A stretch of 64,000 nt of DNA from Stutzerimonas stutzeri (lineage in GTDB: Bacteria > Pseudomonadota > Gammaproteobacteria > Pseudomonadales > Pseudomonadaceae), in contig NZ_JAMOIH010000007.1 in the NCBI RefSeq assembly GCF_024448955.1, forward strand, positions 62,001 to 126,000, written 5' to 3'. The notes below the pieces were generated by a model that made no database searches, was not told the DNA's origin, and worked only from the letters and a program-made list of their open reading frames with translations. Below are positions 51,229 to 61,660 of the stretch, in pieces (the stretch's first letter is position 1; each line of letters begins with the position of its first letter). Both the position numbers and the translations under genes were made by a program.

Positions 51229-52134
51229 ATGAAAGGACTGAAGATCTCCGACCCCTCCTACGAGCTGATGGACGACCACCACGGCAACTCGCTGATCTAC
51301 CGGGAGCACGGCTTCCCCTGCCATCTGGTGCGTTGGCATAACCACAAGGAGTACGAGCTGCACCTGATCGTCGCCAGTACCGGCAAGGTCTTCGTTGGCG
51401 ACTACGTAGGCAACTTCGGCCCGGACAGTCTGTTTCTCACCGGCCCGCATCTGCCGCACAACTGGATCAGCCAAGTCGATGAAGGCGAAATCGTCGCCAA
51501 GCGAGACATGCTGGTCAATTTCACCGATGAGTTGTTCGAAGCGGGCCACAGCGTCTTTTCAGAGCTGCGCAGCCTGGCGCCGATGCTCGAACGCTCGCGC
51601 CATGGCATCGAGTTCCGCTGCCGACGCACCATTACTGAGGCCGGTCGGTTGATGCAGAGAGTGGCTGACAGCCGCGGCGCCACCCGTCTCGGATATTTCC
51701 TGATCATGCTCGAGCTGCTTGCGAGCTGTGACGACTACCAGCTGCTCTCCGGCACCACCTCGGTGCAGCTTGGAGATGAGAACCATGCCGACCGCACCAA
51801 CATGGCGGTCAACTACATCTTCGATAACTACATGCGCGAACTGCCGCTCGAAGAAGTCGCCGGCCATCTGGGCATGAAGCCCACCTACTTCTCGCGCTTT
51901 TTCAAGCGCGCCACCGGACGTTGCTATGTCGAGTTCGTCAACAGCCTGCGCATCAGCAAATCCTGCGAGCTTTTGCTGGACAACGAAAAGCCGGTCACCG
52001 ACGTCTGTTTCGAGTCCGGTTTCAACAACCTCTCTAATTTCAACCGCCGCTTCCAGCAACTAAAAGGCATGACGCCGTCGTGTTATCGCCGGCTGGTCGA
52101 ACAGCGGCTGACGGCGCAGAACCTGGCCGGCTGA
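51229..52134 (+). CDS. mtlR: AraC-family activator of mannitol genes
   Basis: A 301-residue AraC/XylS regulator: N-terminal cupin-like sensor (about residues 25-120, CHLVRWHNHKEYELHLI) and C-terminal double helix-turn-helix (about 195-295; LPLEEVAGHLGMKPTYFSRFFKRATG and VCFESGFNNLSNFNRRFQQLKGMTP, given here in part). Similar to MtlR of P. fluorescens, which activates the mannitol/arabitol/glucitol operon. It stands directly upstream of the transporter genes with a 297-bp gap that should contain its binding site. Confidence 0.88.
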   Translation: MKGLKISDPSYELMDDHHGNSLIYREHGFPCHLVRWHNHKEYELHLIVASTGKVFVGDYVGNFGPDSLFLTGPHLPHNWISQVDEGEIVAKRDMLVNFTDELFEAGHSVFSELRSLAPMLERSRHGIEFRCRRTITEAGRLMQRVADSRGATRLGYFLIMLELLASCDDYQLLSGTTSVQLGDENHADRTNMAVNYIFDNYMRELPLEEVAGHLGMKPTYFSRFFKRATGRCYVEFVNSLRISKSCELLLDNEKPVTDVCFESGFNNLSNFNRRFQQLKGMTPSCYRRLVEQRLTAQNLAG

Positions 52135-52330
52135 TACGCATCGTCATCGCTTCGCGGTGTCGCTTCCCAACTACCGAGGCGCCGCTTGCGCTGCCTTTCT
52201 GTATAGGTAACCCCGCTGCGCCGTGCTCTTCACCGTTGTCGAGCCGCATATCACTGCACCCAGCACGATCAGATGAAAGTACAAAAAAGTATCGAACGAA
52301 GTGCGGTCAGGGCTTTGTAACCACCTCGAT

Positions 52331-52350
52331 GCGAGCGTTGTAATGCTCGC
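52331..52350 (+). promoter_or_regulatory. inverted repeat upstream of mtlE
   Basis: GCGAGC-8 nt-GCTCGC dyad about 80-100 bp before mtlE, within the 297-bp mtlR-mtlE gap. It could be an operator or a leader hairpin. Apart from this and the CA-rich run at 52377 I see nothing else in the gap. Confidence 0.35.
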
Positions 52351-52376
52351 GAGACGCTCGTACGCAGTACACGAGC

Positions 52377-52393
52377 AACAACAAAAACAATAA
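52377..52393 (+). promoter_or_regulatory. candidate Hfq/Crc site in mtlE leader
   Basis: AACAACAAAAACAATAA, two overlapping AANAANAA motifs, 39 bp before the mtlE start. Suggests catabolite repression of mannitol uptake. Confidence 0.45.
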
Positions 52394-52431
52394 GCGCTTC
52401 CACCGCCCTGGCCGTGGAAGAGGAGTCCAGG

Positions 52432-53739
52432 ATGAAAATCGTCAAACTGCTGCTCGGCACCACCTGTATTGCGATGATCGGCGCGACCCACGCGGCCGAA
52501 ACCCTCACGGTCGCCACCGTCAACAATGCGGACATGATCCGCATGCAGCGCCTCTCCCAGACCTTCGAACAACAGAATCCCGAGATCGATCTCAACTGGG
52601 TCGTACTTGAAGAAAACGTACTGCGCCAGCGCCTGACCACCGACATCGCCACCCAGGGGGGCCAGTTCGACGTGCTGACCATCGGCATGTACGAAGCCTC
52701 GCTGTGGGGCGACAAGGGCTGGCTGGCACCGATGACCAACCTGCCCGCCGATTACGATCTCGACGATGTGTTCCCTTCGGTACGCGAAGGCCTGTCGGTC
52801 GACGGCACGCTCTATGCGCTGCCCTTCTACGCCGAAAGCTCGATGACCTACTACCGCACCGACCTGTTCGAGCAGGCCGGCCTGCAGATACCGGAACGTC
52901 CGACCTGGACGCAGATGGCCGAGTTCGCCGAGAAGTTGCACAAGCCCGATCAAGACCAGTACGGCATGTGCCTGCGTGGCAAGGCCGGTTGGGGCGAGAA
53001 CATGGCGCTGGTCACCACTGTCGCCAATGCCTTTGGCGCGCGCTGGTTCGACGAGCAATGGCAGCCAGAATTCAACGGTCCCGAATGGACCAAGGCCGCT
53101 GCCTTCTATGTGGACCTGCTGAGCAACTACGGGCCGCCGGGCGCGTCCAGCAATGGCTTCAACGAAAACCTTGCGCTGTTCAACACCGGCAAGTGCGCCA
53201 TGTGGGTCGATGCCACAGTGGCCGGCTCCTTCGTCACCGACACCTCGCAGAGCAGGGTCGCCGACAAAGTCGGCTTCACCTTCGCGCCGCAGGAAGACAC
53301 CGATAAGGGTTCGGCCTGGTTGTATTCCTGGGCACTGGCCATTCCCAGCAGTTCGAAGAAGCAGGAGGCGGCCAAGACCTTCGCCGCCTGGGCGACGTCC
53401 AAGGATTACGCCAAGCTGGTCGCCGAGACCGATGGCGTCGCCAACGTGCCGCCGGGTACTCGCGAATCGACCTACAGCGCCGAATACATGGCCGCCGCGC
53501 CCTTCGCCGAAATCACGCTGGAGTCGCTGAAGCAGGCCGACCCCGCTTCGCCGTCCGCCAAGCCAGTGCCTTATGTCGGCATCCAGCTGGTGACAATTCC
53601 CGAGTTCCAGGCCATCGGCACCCAGGTCGGCAAGATGTTTGCCGCCGCCCTCACCGGGCAGATGCCGGTTGAACAGATGCTCACTGCCGTGCAGCAGTCG
53701 ACCACGCGCGAGATGAAGCGCGCGGGCTATCCCAAGTAG
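52432..53739 (+). CDS. mtlE: Mannitol/sorbitol ABC transporter substrate-binding protein
   Basis: Exported sugar-alcohol receptor (435 aa) of a CUT1-type ABC transporter. Signal peptide about residues 1-22 (ATHA), then the family-1 binding fold (GGQFDVLTIGMYEASLWGDKGW, LPFYAESSMTYYRTDLFEQAG, CAMWVDATVAGSFV). The ATG at 52432 is preceded by GGAG-type sequence; another ATG six codons upstream is less likely. First gene of mtlEFGKD. Substrate (mannitol, sorbitol, arabitol) inferred from resemblance and context. Confidence 0.93.
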   Translation: MKIVKLLLGTTCIAMIGATHAAETLTVATVNNADMIRMQRLSQTFEQQNPEIDLNWVVLEENVLRQRLTTDIATQGGQFDVLTIGMYEASLWGDKGWLAPMTNLPADYDLDDVFPSVREGLSVDGTLYALPFYAESSMTYYRTDLFEQAGLQIPERPTWTQMAEFAEKLHKPDQDQYGMCLRGKAGWGENMALVTTVANAFGARWFDEQWQPEFNGPEWTKAAAFYVDLLSNYGPPGASSNGFNENLALFNTGKCAMWVDATVAGSFVTDTSQSRVADKVGFTFAPQEDTDKGSAWLYSWALAIPSSSKKQEAAKTFAAWATSKDYAKLVAETDGVANVPPGTRESTYSAEYMAAAPFAEITLESLKQADPASPSAKPVPYVGIQLVTIPEFQAIGTQVGKMFAAALTGQMPVEQMLTAVQQSTTREMKRAGYPK

Positions 53740-53804
53740 GCAGCCGTTACTCCCATTGAGGGCTCGCTGAGCCCTCATCGGCCCTCCTCATCCGGAGCAC
53801 GACC

Positions 53805-54749
53805 ATGGCTACCACAACTACTGCCTTGCCCAAGGCTCCCGACACTCGCACGGACAGCGAACCGACCGAGCGCCCTCGCCGGCGGCTCGGTCCCAGCTGG
53901 TTCCTCGTCAGCCCGTCCGTCGCGTTACTGCTGTTGTGGATGCTGGTGCCGCTGTCGATGACCGTCTATTTCTCCGTCATCCGCTACAACCTGCTCTATC
54001 CGGGCGAGAACGATTTCGTCGGGCTGGAGAACTTTCATTACTTCCTGACCGATGCCGGTTTCATGCCCGGCATGACCAATACCCTGATCCTGGTCGGCAG
54101 CGTGCTGCTAATCAGTGTGGTGCTCGGCGTGTTGATCTCGGCACTGCTGGAAGCCGCGGACTTCGCCGGGCGCGGCATCGTCCGCGTGCTGTTGATTTCG
54201 CCGTTCTTCATCATGCCGACGGTCAGCGCGCTGGTCTGGAAGAACCTGATCTACCACCCGGTGTCGGGCATTCTCGCCGCCGTCTGGAAATTCTTCGGCG
54301 CACAGCCCGTGGACTGGCTGGCGCAGCATCCGCTGGCATCCATCGTGATCATCGTCTCCTGGCAATGGCTGCCCTTCGCCATCCTGATCCTGATGACCGC
54401 CATGCAGTCGCTGGACCAGGAGCAGAAGGAGGCGGCGCGCCTCGACGGTGCCGGGCCCATCGCCATCTTCTGGTACCTGACGCTGCCGCACCTGGCCCGC
54501 CCGATAGCGGTAGTGGTGATGATCGAAACCATCTTTCTACTCTCGATATTTGCCGAAATCTTCACCACTACCAGCGGCGGCCCCGGTTACGCCTCCACCA
54601 ACCTCGCCTACCTGATCTACAACCAGGCGCTGTTGCAGTTCGATGTCGGCATGGCGTCGGCGGGCGGGTTGATCGCAGTGGTCATCGCCAATATCGCGGC
54701 GATCATCCTGGTGCGGATGCTCGGCAAGAATCTCACCGAGAAATACTGA
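53805..54749 (+). CDS. mtlF: Mannitol ABC transporter permease
   Basis: Inner-membrane permease (314 aa) with six predicted helices after a charged N-terminal tail, and the cytoplasmic EAA loop EAARLDGAGPIAIFWYLTLP that docks to the ATPase. Belongs to the MalF/UgpA group of CUT1 transporters. GGAG-type ribosome site. Stop codon 10 bp before mtlG. Confidence 0.93.
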   Translation: MATTTTALPKAPDTRTDSEPTERPRRRLGPSWFLVSPSVALLLLWMLVPLSMTVYFSVIRYNLLYPGENDFVGLENFHYFLTDAGFMPGMTNTLILVGSVLLISVVLGVLISALLEAADFAGRGIVRVLLISPFFIMPTVSALVWKNLIYHPVSGILAAVWKFFGAQPVDWLAQHPLASIVIIVSWQWLPFAILILMTAMQSLDQEQKEAARLDGAGPIAIFWYLTLPHLARPIAVVVMIETIFLLSIFAEIFTTTSGGPGYASTNLAYLIYNQALLQFDVGMASAGGLIAVVIANIAAIILVRMLGKNLTEKY

Positions 54750-54759
54750 GGACAGACCG

Positions 54760-55593
<834 letters not shown>

Positions 55594-55633
55594 TCCCGCG
55601 AGCGAACCCACAAGAACAACAGAGGATCCGAAC

Positions 55634-56737
55634 ATGGCAGACCTGAAGATTCACAACCTGAAAAAAGGCTTCGACGGCAACGAGATCATCAAAGGTATCG
55701 ACCTGGATATCCGCGACCGCGAGTTCGTCGTCTTCGTCGGCCCATCCGGTTGCGGAAAATCCACCCTGCTGCGGCTGATCGCCGGCCTCGAAGAAGTCAG
55801 CAGCGGCCATATCGAGCTGGGCGGCCGCGACATCACTCAGGTCAGCCCGGCCAAGCGGGACCTGGCCATGGTGTTCCAGACCTATGCGCTGTACCCGCAC
55901 ATGACGGTGCGCAAGAACATGTCCTTCGCCCTGGACCTGGCCGGTGTCGACAGGCAGGAAGTCGAGCAGAAGATCACCAATGCCGCGCGCATCCTCGGCC
56001 TGGAGCCGTTGCTTGAACGCAAGCCGAAACAGCTCTCCGGCGGCCAGCGCCAGCGGGTAGCGATCGGCCGCGCAATCGTGCGCAACCCGAAGGTGTTCCT
56101 GTTCGACGAACCGCTGTCCAACCTCGACGCCGCGTTACGGGTGCAGATGCGTCTGGAGCTGTCGCGTCTGCATCAGGAACTGCAGGCGACGATGATCTAC
56201 GTCACCCACGATCAGGTCGAAGCGATGACCCTGGCCGACAAGGTGGTGGTGCTCAACGCCGGCCGTGTCGAGCAGGTCGGCTCGCCGATGGAGCTCTATC
56301 ACAGCCCGGCCAACCTCTTCGTCGCAGGCTTTCTCGGTACGCCGAAGATGGGCTTTCTCCAGGGCACGGTCGTCGGTGTACATGCCGAGGGTTGCGAGGT
56401 GGAACTGGACGCCAGGTGCCGCCTGCAATTGCCCCTGGGCGGCCCGGCATTGTCCATTGGCGATCCGGTCACTCTCGGCATCCGTCCCGAGCACCTCAAC
56501 CGCAGCACCGACGGCAGCTGCCAGCTGGAGGTCAAGGCCGATGTCAGCGAACGCCTGGGCAGCGACACCTACTGCCATGTGATCACCCAGGCGGGCGAGC
56601 CGTTGACCATGCGCATCCGTGGCGATTTCACGCCGCGCTATGGCGAGGCGCTGAAACTGACGCTCGATGCCGCCCACTGCCATCTGTTCGACAGCAAGGG
56701 CCTGGCGGTCGGCCAGCCTCTGCGTCAGGTGGCCTGA
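55634..56737 (+). CDS. mtlK: Mannitol ABC transporter ATP-binding protein
   Basis: CUT1-family ATPase (367 aa) of the MalK/UgpC type. Walker [10 protein letters not shown] (residues 36-44), signature [14 protein letters not shown], Walker [14 protein letters not shown], switch His in VTHDQ; C-terminal OB-type (TOBE) domain about residues 240-360. Energises uptake through MtlFG. An A/C-rich run (AAGAACAACAG) precedes the ribosome site. Confidence 0.94.
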   Translation: MADLKIHNLKKGFDGNEIIKGIDLDIRDREFVVFVGPSGCGKSTLLRLIAGLEEVSSGHIELGGRDITQVSPAKRDLAMVFQTYALYPHMTVRKNMSFALDLAGVDRQEVEQKITNAARILGLEPLLERKPKQLSGGQRQRVAIGRAIVRNPKVFLFDEPLSNLDAALRVQMRLELSRLHQELQATMIYVTHDQVEAMTLADKVVVLNAGRVEQVGSPMELYHSPANLFVAGFLGTPKMGFLQGTVVGVHAEGCEVELDARCRLQLPLGGPALSIGDPVTLGIRPEHLNRSTDGSCQLEVKADVSERLGSDTYCHVITQAGEPLTMRIRGDFTPRYGEALKLTLDAAHCHLFDSKGLAVGQPLRQVA

Positions 56738-56845
56738 ATCAGCCTGGCAGTCGCTCAAACGGCGACTTGTCATTCATTCCCGTGTTGCCAGCCGTTACGG
56801 ACGATCCCGTGGCGAGGACGCGCACGTCTGTCAGCGAGACATCCG

Positions 56846-58321
56846 ATGAAGTTGAACGAACAGCATCTGCAACGACTGCCGGCCAACGTCAAGCGCCCCG
56901 GCTATCCCCTGGAAACGGTCAGCACCGGCATTGCCCATATCGGCGTCGGCGGTTTTCATCGTGCCCACCAGGCGGCTTATACCGATGCCCTGATGAATAC
57001 CGGTGAAGGGCTGGACTGGGGCATCTGCGGCATCGGCACCCGCCCCGAGGAAAAGACCATGCGCGACGCCCTGGCCGCGCAGGACCACCTGTTCACTCTG
57101 GTGGAGCTGGATGATCGACCGGATACGGAGGTTCGGGTGATCGGCAGCATTCGCAACATGCTGCTGGTCGAAGACGGTTCGGAAACGGTGGTGGCCCGGC
57201 TCGCCGACCCGGCAATCCGCATCGTCTCGCTGACCATCACCGAAGGCGGCTACTGCATGGACGAAAGCACCGGCCAGTTCAATCCCCATTTCCCGCAGAT
57301 CCAGCACGACCTGGCCAACCCACGCGCGCCGATCAGCGTATTCGGCCTGCTCTGCGCGGCGCTGGCCCGGCGCCGTGGCGCTGGCATTGCGCCGTTCACG
57401 GTGATGTCCTGCGATAACCTGCCGCACAACGGCGACGTCACCCGAAAGGCGCTGCTTGCCTTCGCGGCGCTGGTGGACGCCGACCTGGCCCGGTGGATCG
57501 AGCGCCATGTCAGTTTTCCCAACGCTATGGTCGATCGCATCACGCCGATGACCAGCGCAGCGCATCGCCACGCGCTTCAGGACCACCACGGCATCGACGA
57601 CGCCTGGCCGGTGGTTTGCGAACCCTTCGTGCAATGGGTGCTGGAAGATAAGTTCGTCAATGGCCGCCCCGCCTGGGAGAAGGTCGGCGTGCAGTTCACC
57701 GACGACGTCGCACCCTATGAGGAAATGAAACTCAAGCTGCTCAACAGCAGCCATCTGGCGCTGACCTACCTGGGCACTCTGCGCGGCTATCGCTACGTAC
57801 ACGAAACCATGGATGACCCGTTGATCAGGCGCTATGTACAGCGCTACATGGATGACGACGTGACGCCACAACTGGCGCCAGTGCGCGGTATCGACCTCGA
57901 ACAATACAAGCGCACGCTGATCGAGCGTTTCTCCAACCGTGCCATCGCCGACCAGCTGGAGCGGGTCTGTTCGGATGGTTCCTCGAAGTTTTCCAAGTTC
58001 AGCGTACCGACCATCAACCGGCTAATCGCCGACGACGCCGAGCTGGATCGCGCCGCGCTGGTGATCGCTGCCTGGGCGCTGTATCTGCGGGGCGTCGACG
58101 AGAATGGCGAGCGTTACCGGATTCTCGATCCACGGCTGGAGTTCTGCCAGGCCTTGGTCGACGAGGACGAAGGACTGGCCCAACGGCTGCTCGGCCGCGA
58201 GGATATCTTCGGTACCCAGATACCGCGTTCGGCGTCCTTCCGAGAAGCCTTCGAGCGCAACTTGACGCGACTGCGCTCCTTGGGCGTGAACGGCACCCTC
58301 GAGCAGCTGCTGGAGGATTAG
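56846..58321 (+). CDS. mtlD: Mannitol 2-dehydrogenase
   Basis: NAD-dependent polyol dehydrogenase (491 aa; P. fluorescens enzyme is similar in length), oxidising mannitol to fructose, and likely D-arabitol to xylulose and sorbitol to fructose. N-terminal Rossmann part with HIGVGGFHRAHQA; catalytic Lys-x4-Asn-x2-His in MKLKLLNSSHLAL; C-terminal helical domain with KFSKFSVPTINR. It follows mtlK in the same operon, converting the imported polyol. Confidence 0.95.
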   Translation: MKLNEQHLQRLPANVKRPGYPLETVSTGIAHIGVGGFHRAHQAAYTDALMNTGEGLDWGICGIGTRPEEKTMRDALAAQDHLFTLVELDDRPDTEVRVIGSIRNMLLVEDGSETVVARLADPAIRIVSLTITEGGYCMDESTGQFNPHFPQIQHDLANPRAPISVFGLLCAALARRRGAGIAPFTVMSCDNLPHNGDVTRKALLAFAALVDADLARWIERHVSFPNAMVDRITPMTSAAHRHALQDHHGIDDAWPVVCEPFVQWVLEDKFVNGRPAWEKVGVQFTDDVAPYEEMKLKLLNSSHLALTYLGTLRGYRYVHETMDDPLIRRYVQRYMDDDVTPQLAPVRGIDLEQYKRTLIERFSNRAIADQLERVCSDGSSKFSKFSVPTINRLIADDAELDRAALVIAAWALYLRGVDENGERYRILDPRLEFCQALVDEDEGLAQRLLGREDIFGTQIPRSASFREAFERNLTRLRSLGVNGTLEQLLED

Positions 58322-58334
58322 GCTCTGCTGGACC

Positions 58335-58395
58335 GTAGGGTGAGCTCCGCGCACCGCCGGACTTCGGTGTACATGGTGCGCCGAGCGCACCCTAC
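58335..58395. repeat. inverted REP pair after mtlD
   Basis: Copies at 58335-58355 and 58375-58395. Nearly the same module occurs again at 58498-58558. Confidence 0.9.
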
Positions 58396-58497
58396 GTTAG
58401 GCGGCGCCGCGCATCAGCGACGGGCAATACTGAGGATTCCTCAAAACCTACAGCAACGCGGTTAGTGACGGCATATCCCAGAAATTGCAGGCTTTTC

Positions 58498-58558
58498 GTA
58501 GGGTGCGCTCCGCGCGCCGCTAGATTTCGGTGTACATGGTGCGCCGAGCGCACCCTAC
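58498..58558. repeat. second, near-identical inverted REP pair before the xylulokinase gene
   Basis: Copies at 58498-58518 and 58538-58558, sharing the spacer TTTCGGTGTACATGGT with the 58335-58395 pair; likely a local duplication. Confidence 0.9.
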
Positions 58559-58610
58559 GTTGGGGCGGTGTCGGGCGTTCGGGAAACGGTAACAGACCTT
58601 AGGAGATCCT

Positions 58611-60107
58611 ATGTTTCTGGGCATCGACTGCGGTACTCAAGGCACCAAGGCGCTGCTGCTGGACACCACAACCGGCACCGTACTGGGTGAAGGTTCGGCC
58701 AGCCATGAGCTGATCAGCGGCCCCAACGGACGCCGCGAACAGGACACAAAACAATGGACCGATGCCCTCGTAAAGGCCACCGCAGCAGCCCTGGCTCAGG
58801 CCGGAGTCAATGGAACGGCCGTGCTCGGCATCGGCGTTTCCGGCCAGCAGCATGGGCTGGTCACGCTGGATGCGGATGGCCAAGTACTGCGGCCGGCCAA
58901 GCTCTGGTGCGACACCGAATCGGCCACCGAAAACCAGCGCCTGCTGGACTGGCTGGGCGGCGAGATCGGCTCGCTGCAGCGTTTGGGCGTCGCCATTGCG
59001 CCGGGTTACACGGTGTCCAAGCTGCTTTGGATGAAGGAGCAGCATCCCGCGCTGTTCGAGCGTATCGCCCATATCCTGCTGCCCCATGACTATCTCAACT
59101 ACTGGCTGACCGGGCGTTGCTGCAGCGAGTATGGCGACGCATCGGGCACGGGCTATTTCGATGTGCGCAATCGGCGCTGGGATGTCGAACTGGTTCGCCA
59201 TATCGATCCCGGCGGGCGCCTAGAGGCGGCGCTGCCCAAGCTGATCGAGTCTCACCAGGCCGTCGGAAATCTACGACCGGAACTGGCCGTGCGCCTGAGG
59301 CTCAATCCCCAGGCCCTGGTGGCCAGCGGTGGCGGCGACAACATGATGGGCGCGATCGGGACCGGCAATATCGCACCCGGCGCGATCACCATGAGCCTGG
59401 GCACCTCCGGCACGCTTTACGGATACGGCAATGAACCCCGCGTCAGTTCGCAGCCGTCGGTCGCGACCTTCTGCTCGTCCAACGGTGGCTGGCTGCCGCT
59501 GATCTGCACCATGAACCTGACCAACGCCAACGGCACCATCCGCGAGTTGCTGCAGCTCGAGCTCGAGCAATTCAACGCACTGGTGGCACAAGCGCCCATC
59601 GGCGCGGATGGCGTAAGCATGCTGCCGTATCTCAACGGCGAACGCGTACCCGCCCTGCCCCAGGCCAGCGCCAGCCTGCACGGCTTGACCAGCGACAACC
59701 TCACTCGCGCCAACCTCTGCCGCGCCGTGCTCGAAGGCGTGACCTTCGGCCTGCGCTATGGTCTGGACCTGCTGCGTGATAGCGGTATTCGCAGCGAACG
59801 GATTCGGCTGATCGGTGGCGGTGCGAAGAACCCACTGTGGCGGCAGATCATCGCCGACGTTATGGATGCACCCGTCATCTGCGCCACGTACAGCGAGGCT
59901 GCCGCGCTGGGCGCGGCCATCCAGGCGGCCTGGTGTCATGCGCGGCAGAGCGATGCGCAGGCCAGTCTCGCCGAGATTTGCGAGCGCTGTGTCAGCCTGG
60001 ATGAGACGACCGCCGTCAGGCCGGATGCACACGCCGTCGCAGCTTACGAGCAGACCTACCGGCGCTATCGGGGTCTAGTGACCAGCCTTTATGGTCAGCA
60101 GGCGTAA
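58611..60107 (+). CDS. mtlY: Xylulokinase
   Basis: FGGY-family carbohydrate kinase (498 aa): N-terminal GIDCGTQGTKALLLD, VSGQQHGLV, DYLNYWLTG and C-terminal GGGAKNPLWRQIIADV with the ATP-binding loop. Strong resemblance to xylulokinase; in mtl operons it phosphorylates xylulose made from D-arabitol by MtlD. GGAG lies 6 bp before the ATG. The 289-bp gap after mtlD is filled by two REP pairs, which may reduce read-through from the mtlEFGKD message. Confidence 0.9.
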   Translation: MFLGIDCGTQGTKALLLDTTTGTVLGEGSASHELISGPNGRREQDTKQWTDALVKATAAALAQAGVNGTAVLGIGVSGQQHGLVTLDADGQVLRPAKLWCDTESATENQRLLDWLGGEIGSLQRLGVAIAPGYTVSKLLWMKEQHPALFERIAHILLPHDYLNYWLTGRCCSEYGDASGTGYFDVRNRRWDVELVRHIDPGGRLEAALPKLIESHQAVGNLRPELAVRLRLNPQALVASGGGDNMMGAIGTGNIAPGAITMSLGTSGTLYGYGNEPRVSSQPSVATFCSSNGGWLPLICTMNLTNANGTIRELLQLELEQFNALVAQAPIGADGVSMLPYLNGERVPALPQASASLHGLTSDNLTRANLCRAVLEGVTFGLRYGLDLLRDSGIRSERIRLIGGGAKNPLWRQIIADVMDAPVICATYSEAAALGAAIQAAWCHARQSDAQASLAEICERCVSLDETTAVRPDAHAVAAYEQTYRRYRGLVTSLYGQQA

Positions 60108-60118
60108 CTGCAGTTTCC

Positions 60119-60188
60119 ATTCGCGAGCAAGCTCGCTCCTACAACGGCCGAGGACGCACAATCCCGTAGGAGCGAGCTTGCTCGCGAA
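60119..60188. repeat. inverted repeat of a second REP class
   Basis: Arms reading TCGCGAGCAAGCTCGCTCCT and its reverse complement (near 60121-60140 and 60167-60187) form a long hairpin with a spacer. This is the CGAGCAAGCTCG-type pseudomonad REP, unlike the GGGTGCGC family elsewhere in the window; only one pair seen. Confidence 0.85.
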
Positions 60189-60233
60189 CGCTTTGTCCAA
60201 TCCCCAGCGCGCCACACCAGCAGATAACCACGC

Positions 60234-60266
60234 ATAAAAAAGACAAAGCCAGGATTCATGGCTTTG
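60234..60266 (-). terminator. rho-independent terminator of the acyl-CoA dehydrogenase gene
   Basis: On the minus strand CAAAGCCA pairs with TGGCTTTG around a 7-base loop, followed by TCTTTTTT. Lies about 20 bp after the stop codon. Confidence 0.85.
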
Positions 60267-60288
60267 CCTTTGGTACTACCAGAGCGTG

Positions 60289-61515
60289 TCAGCGGCTACG
60301 CAGCGCCTCGCGCGGCACGTATTTGCCCAGCTCGTGCTTGGCGATCGACGCACGATGCACTTCGTCCGGACCGTCAGCCAGGCGCAGGGTGCGCTGCATG
60401 GCGTACCAGTGGGCCAGCGGGAAATCCTCGGATACACCGGCGCCGCCGTGGATCTGGATGGCACGGTCGATGACCTTCAGCGCTACATTGGGCGCAACCA
60501 CCTTGATCTGTGCAATCTCGCTGGCGGCGATCTTGTTACCTACCGTATCCATCATGTAGGCCGCGTTGAGCGTGAGCAGTCGCGCCATGTTGATCTCGAT
60601 CCGGCACTCAGCGATGTGATCGAAGTTGGCGCCTAGGCGTGCCAGCGGCTTGCCGAACGCCGTGCGGTTCACCGAACGCTCACACATCAGCTTCAAAGCA
60701 CGTTCGGCCACGCCCACCGAGCGCATGCAATGGTGGATACGGCCCGGGCCAAGGCGACCCTGGGCAATCTCGAAACCGCGGCCTTCGCCGAGCAGCACGT
60801 TTTCATACGGCACGCGGACGTTTTCCAGCAGCACTTCGGCGTGGCCGTGCGGCGCGTCGTCGTAGCCGAATACGGGTAACGGGCGCAGCACCTTGAGACC
60901 GGGCGCATCCATCGGCACCAGGATCATCGAATGCTGTTGGTGACGCGGTGCATCCGGGTTGGTCAGGCCCATGAAGATCATGACTTTGCAGCGTGGATCG
61001 CAGGCACCGGAGGTCCACCACTTGCGACCATTGATGACCCACTCGTCACCTTCGCGAACGGCACGCGCCTCCATGTTGGTCGCGTCCGACGAAGCCACGC
61101 CAGGCTCGGTCATGCCGAAGGCCGAGCGGATTTCTCCTCGAAGCAGAGGCTCGAGCCAGCGTTTTTTGTGCTCGTCACTGCCGTAACGAACCAGTACTTC
61201 CATGTTGCCGGTGTCCGGCGCCGAGCAGTTGAATGCCTCCGGACCAAGGCCGGAGCTGCCCATGATTTCGGCCAGCGGCGCGTATTCGGTATTGGTCAGC
61301 CCAAAGCCCAGCTCGGAATCTGGCAGAAAAAGGTTCCACAATCCTTCGGCTTTGGCTTTGGCCTTCAGCTCCTCGACGATGGCGGTGGGTTGCCAACGGT
61401 CGCCCTCACTTACCTGCTGATAGAAGATTTTCTCGGCGGGATAGACATGCGCATCCATGAACGCCTGAACGCGTTCACGCAACTCTTGAACCTTGGGGGA
61501 ATAGGCGAAATCCAT
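60289..61515 (-). CDS. Acyl-CoA dehydrogenase
   Basis: FAD-dependent acyl-CoA dehydrogenase family protein (408 aa). FAD-binding features [17 protein letters not shown] and [11 protein letters not shown]-terminal [20 protein letters not shown] and GPDEVHR, the latter typical of the ACAD10/11-like branch. Acts in fatty or branched acyl-CoA beta-oxidation; the natural substrate is not decided. Divergent from a LysR regulator that probably controls it. AGAAGG precedes the ATG. Confidence 0.88.
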   Translation of the reverse strand: MDFAYSPKVQELRERVQAFMDAHVYPAEKIFYQQVSEGDRWQPTAIVEELKAKAKAEGLWNLFLPDSELGFGLTNTEYAPLAEIMGSSGLGPEAFNCSAPDTGNMEVLVRYGSDEHKKRWLEPLLRGEIRSAFGMTEPGVASSDATNMEARAVREGDEWVINGRKWWTSGACDPRCKVMIFMGLTNPDAPRHQQHSMILVPMDAPGLKVLRPLPVFGYDDAPHGHAEVLLENVRVPYENVLLGEGRGFEIAQGRLGPGRIHHCMRSVGVAERALKLMCERSVNRTAFGKPLARLGANFDHIAECRIEINMARLLTLNAAYMMDTVGNKIAASEIAQIKVVAPNVALKVIDRAIQIHGGAGVSEDFPLAHWYAMQRTLRLADGPDEVHRASIAKHELGKYVPREALRSR

Positions 61516-61660
61516 GGCGACAGACCTTCTGCAGGTAACGTTTTGTAGTTTTAGATGCTAGAGGACGCTCGACGATTTATCTAAGCTATTTTCCTCGTGT
61601 ATAAACATTCATCACCGATATATGATCGGCGAATTCCGATACACGCCGGAGAGCACAACA

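Noticed and set aside
52171..53778. 535-codon minus-strand frame
   Set aside because: Antisense shadow of mtlE and its leader.
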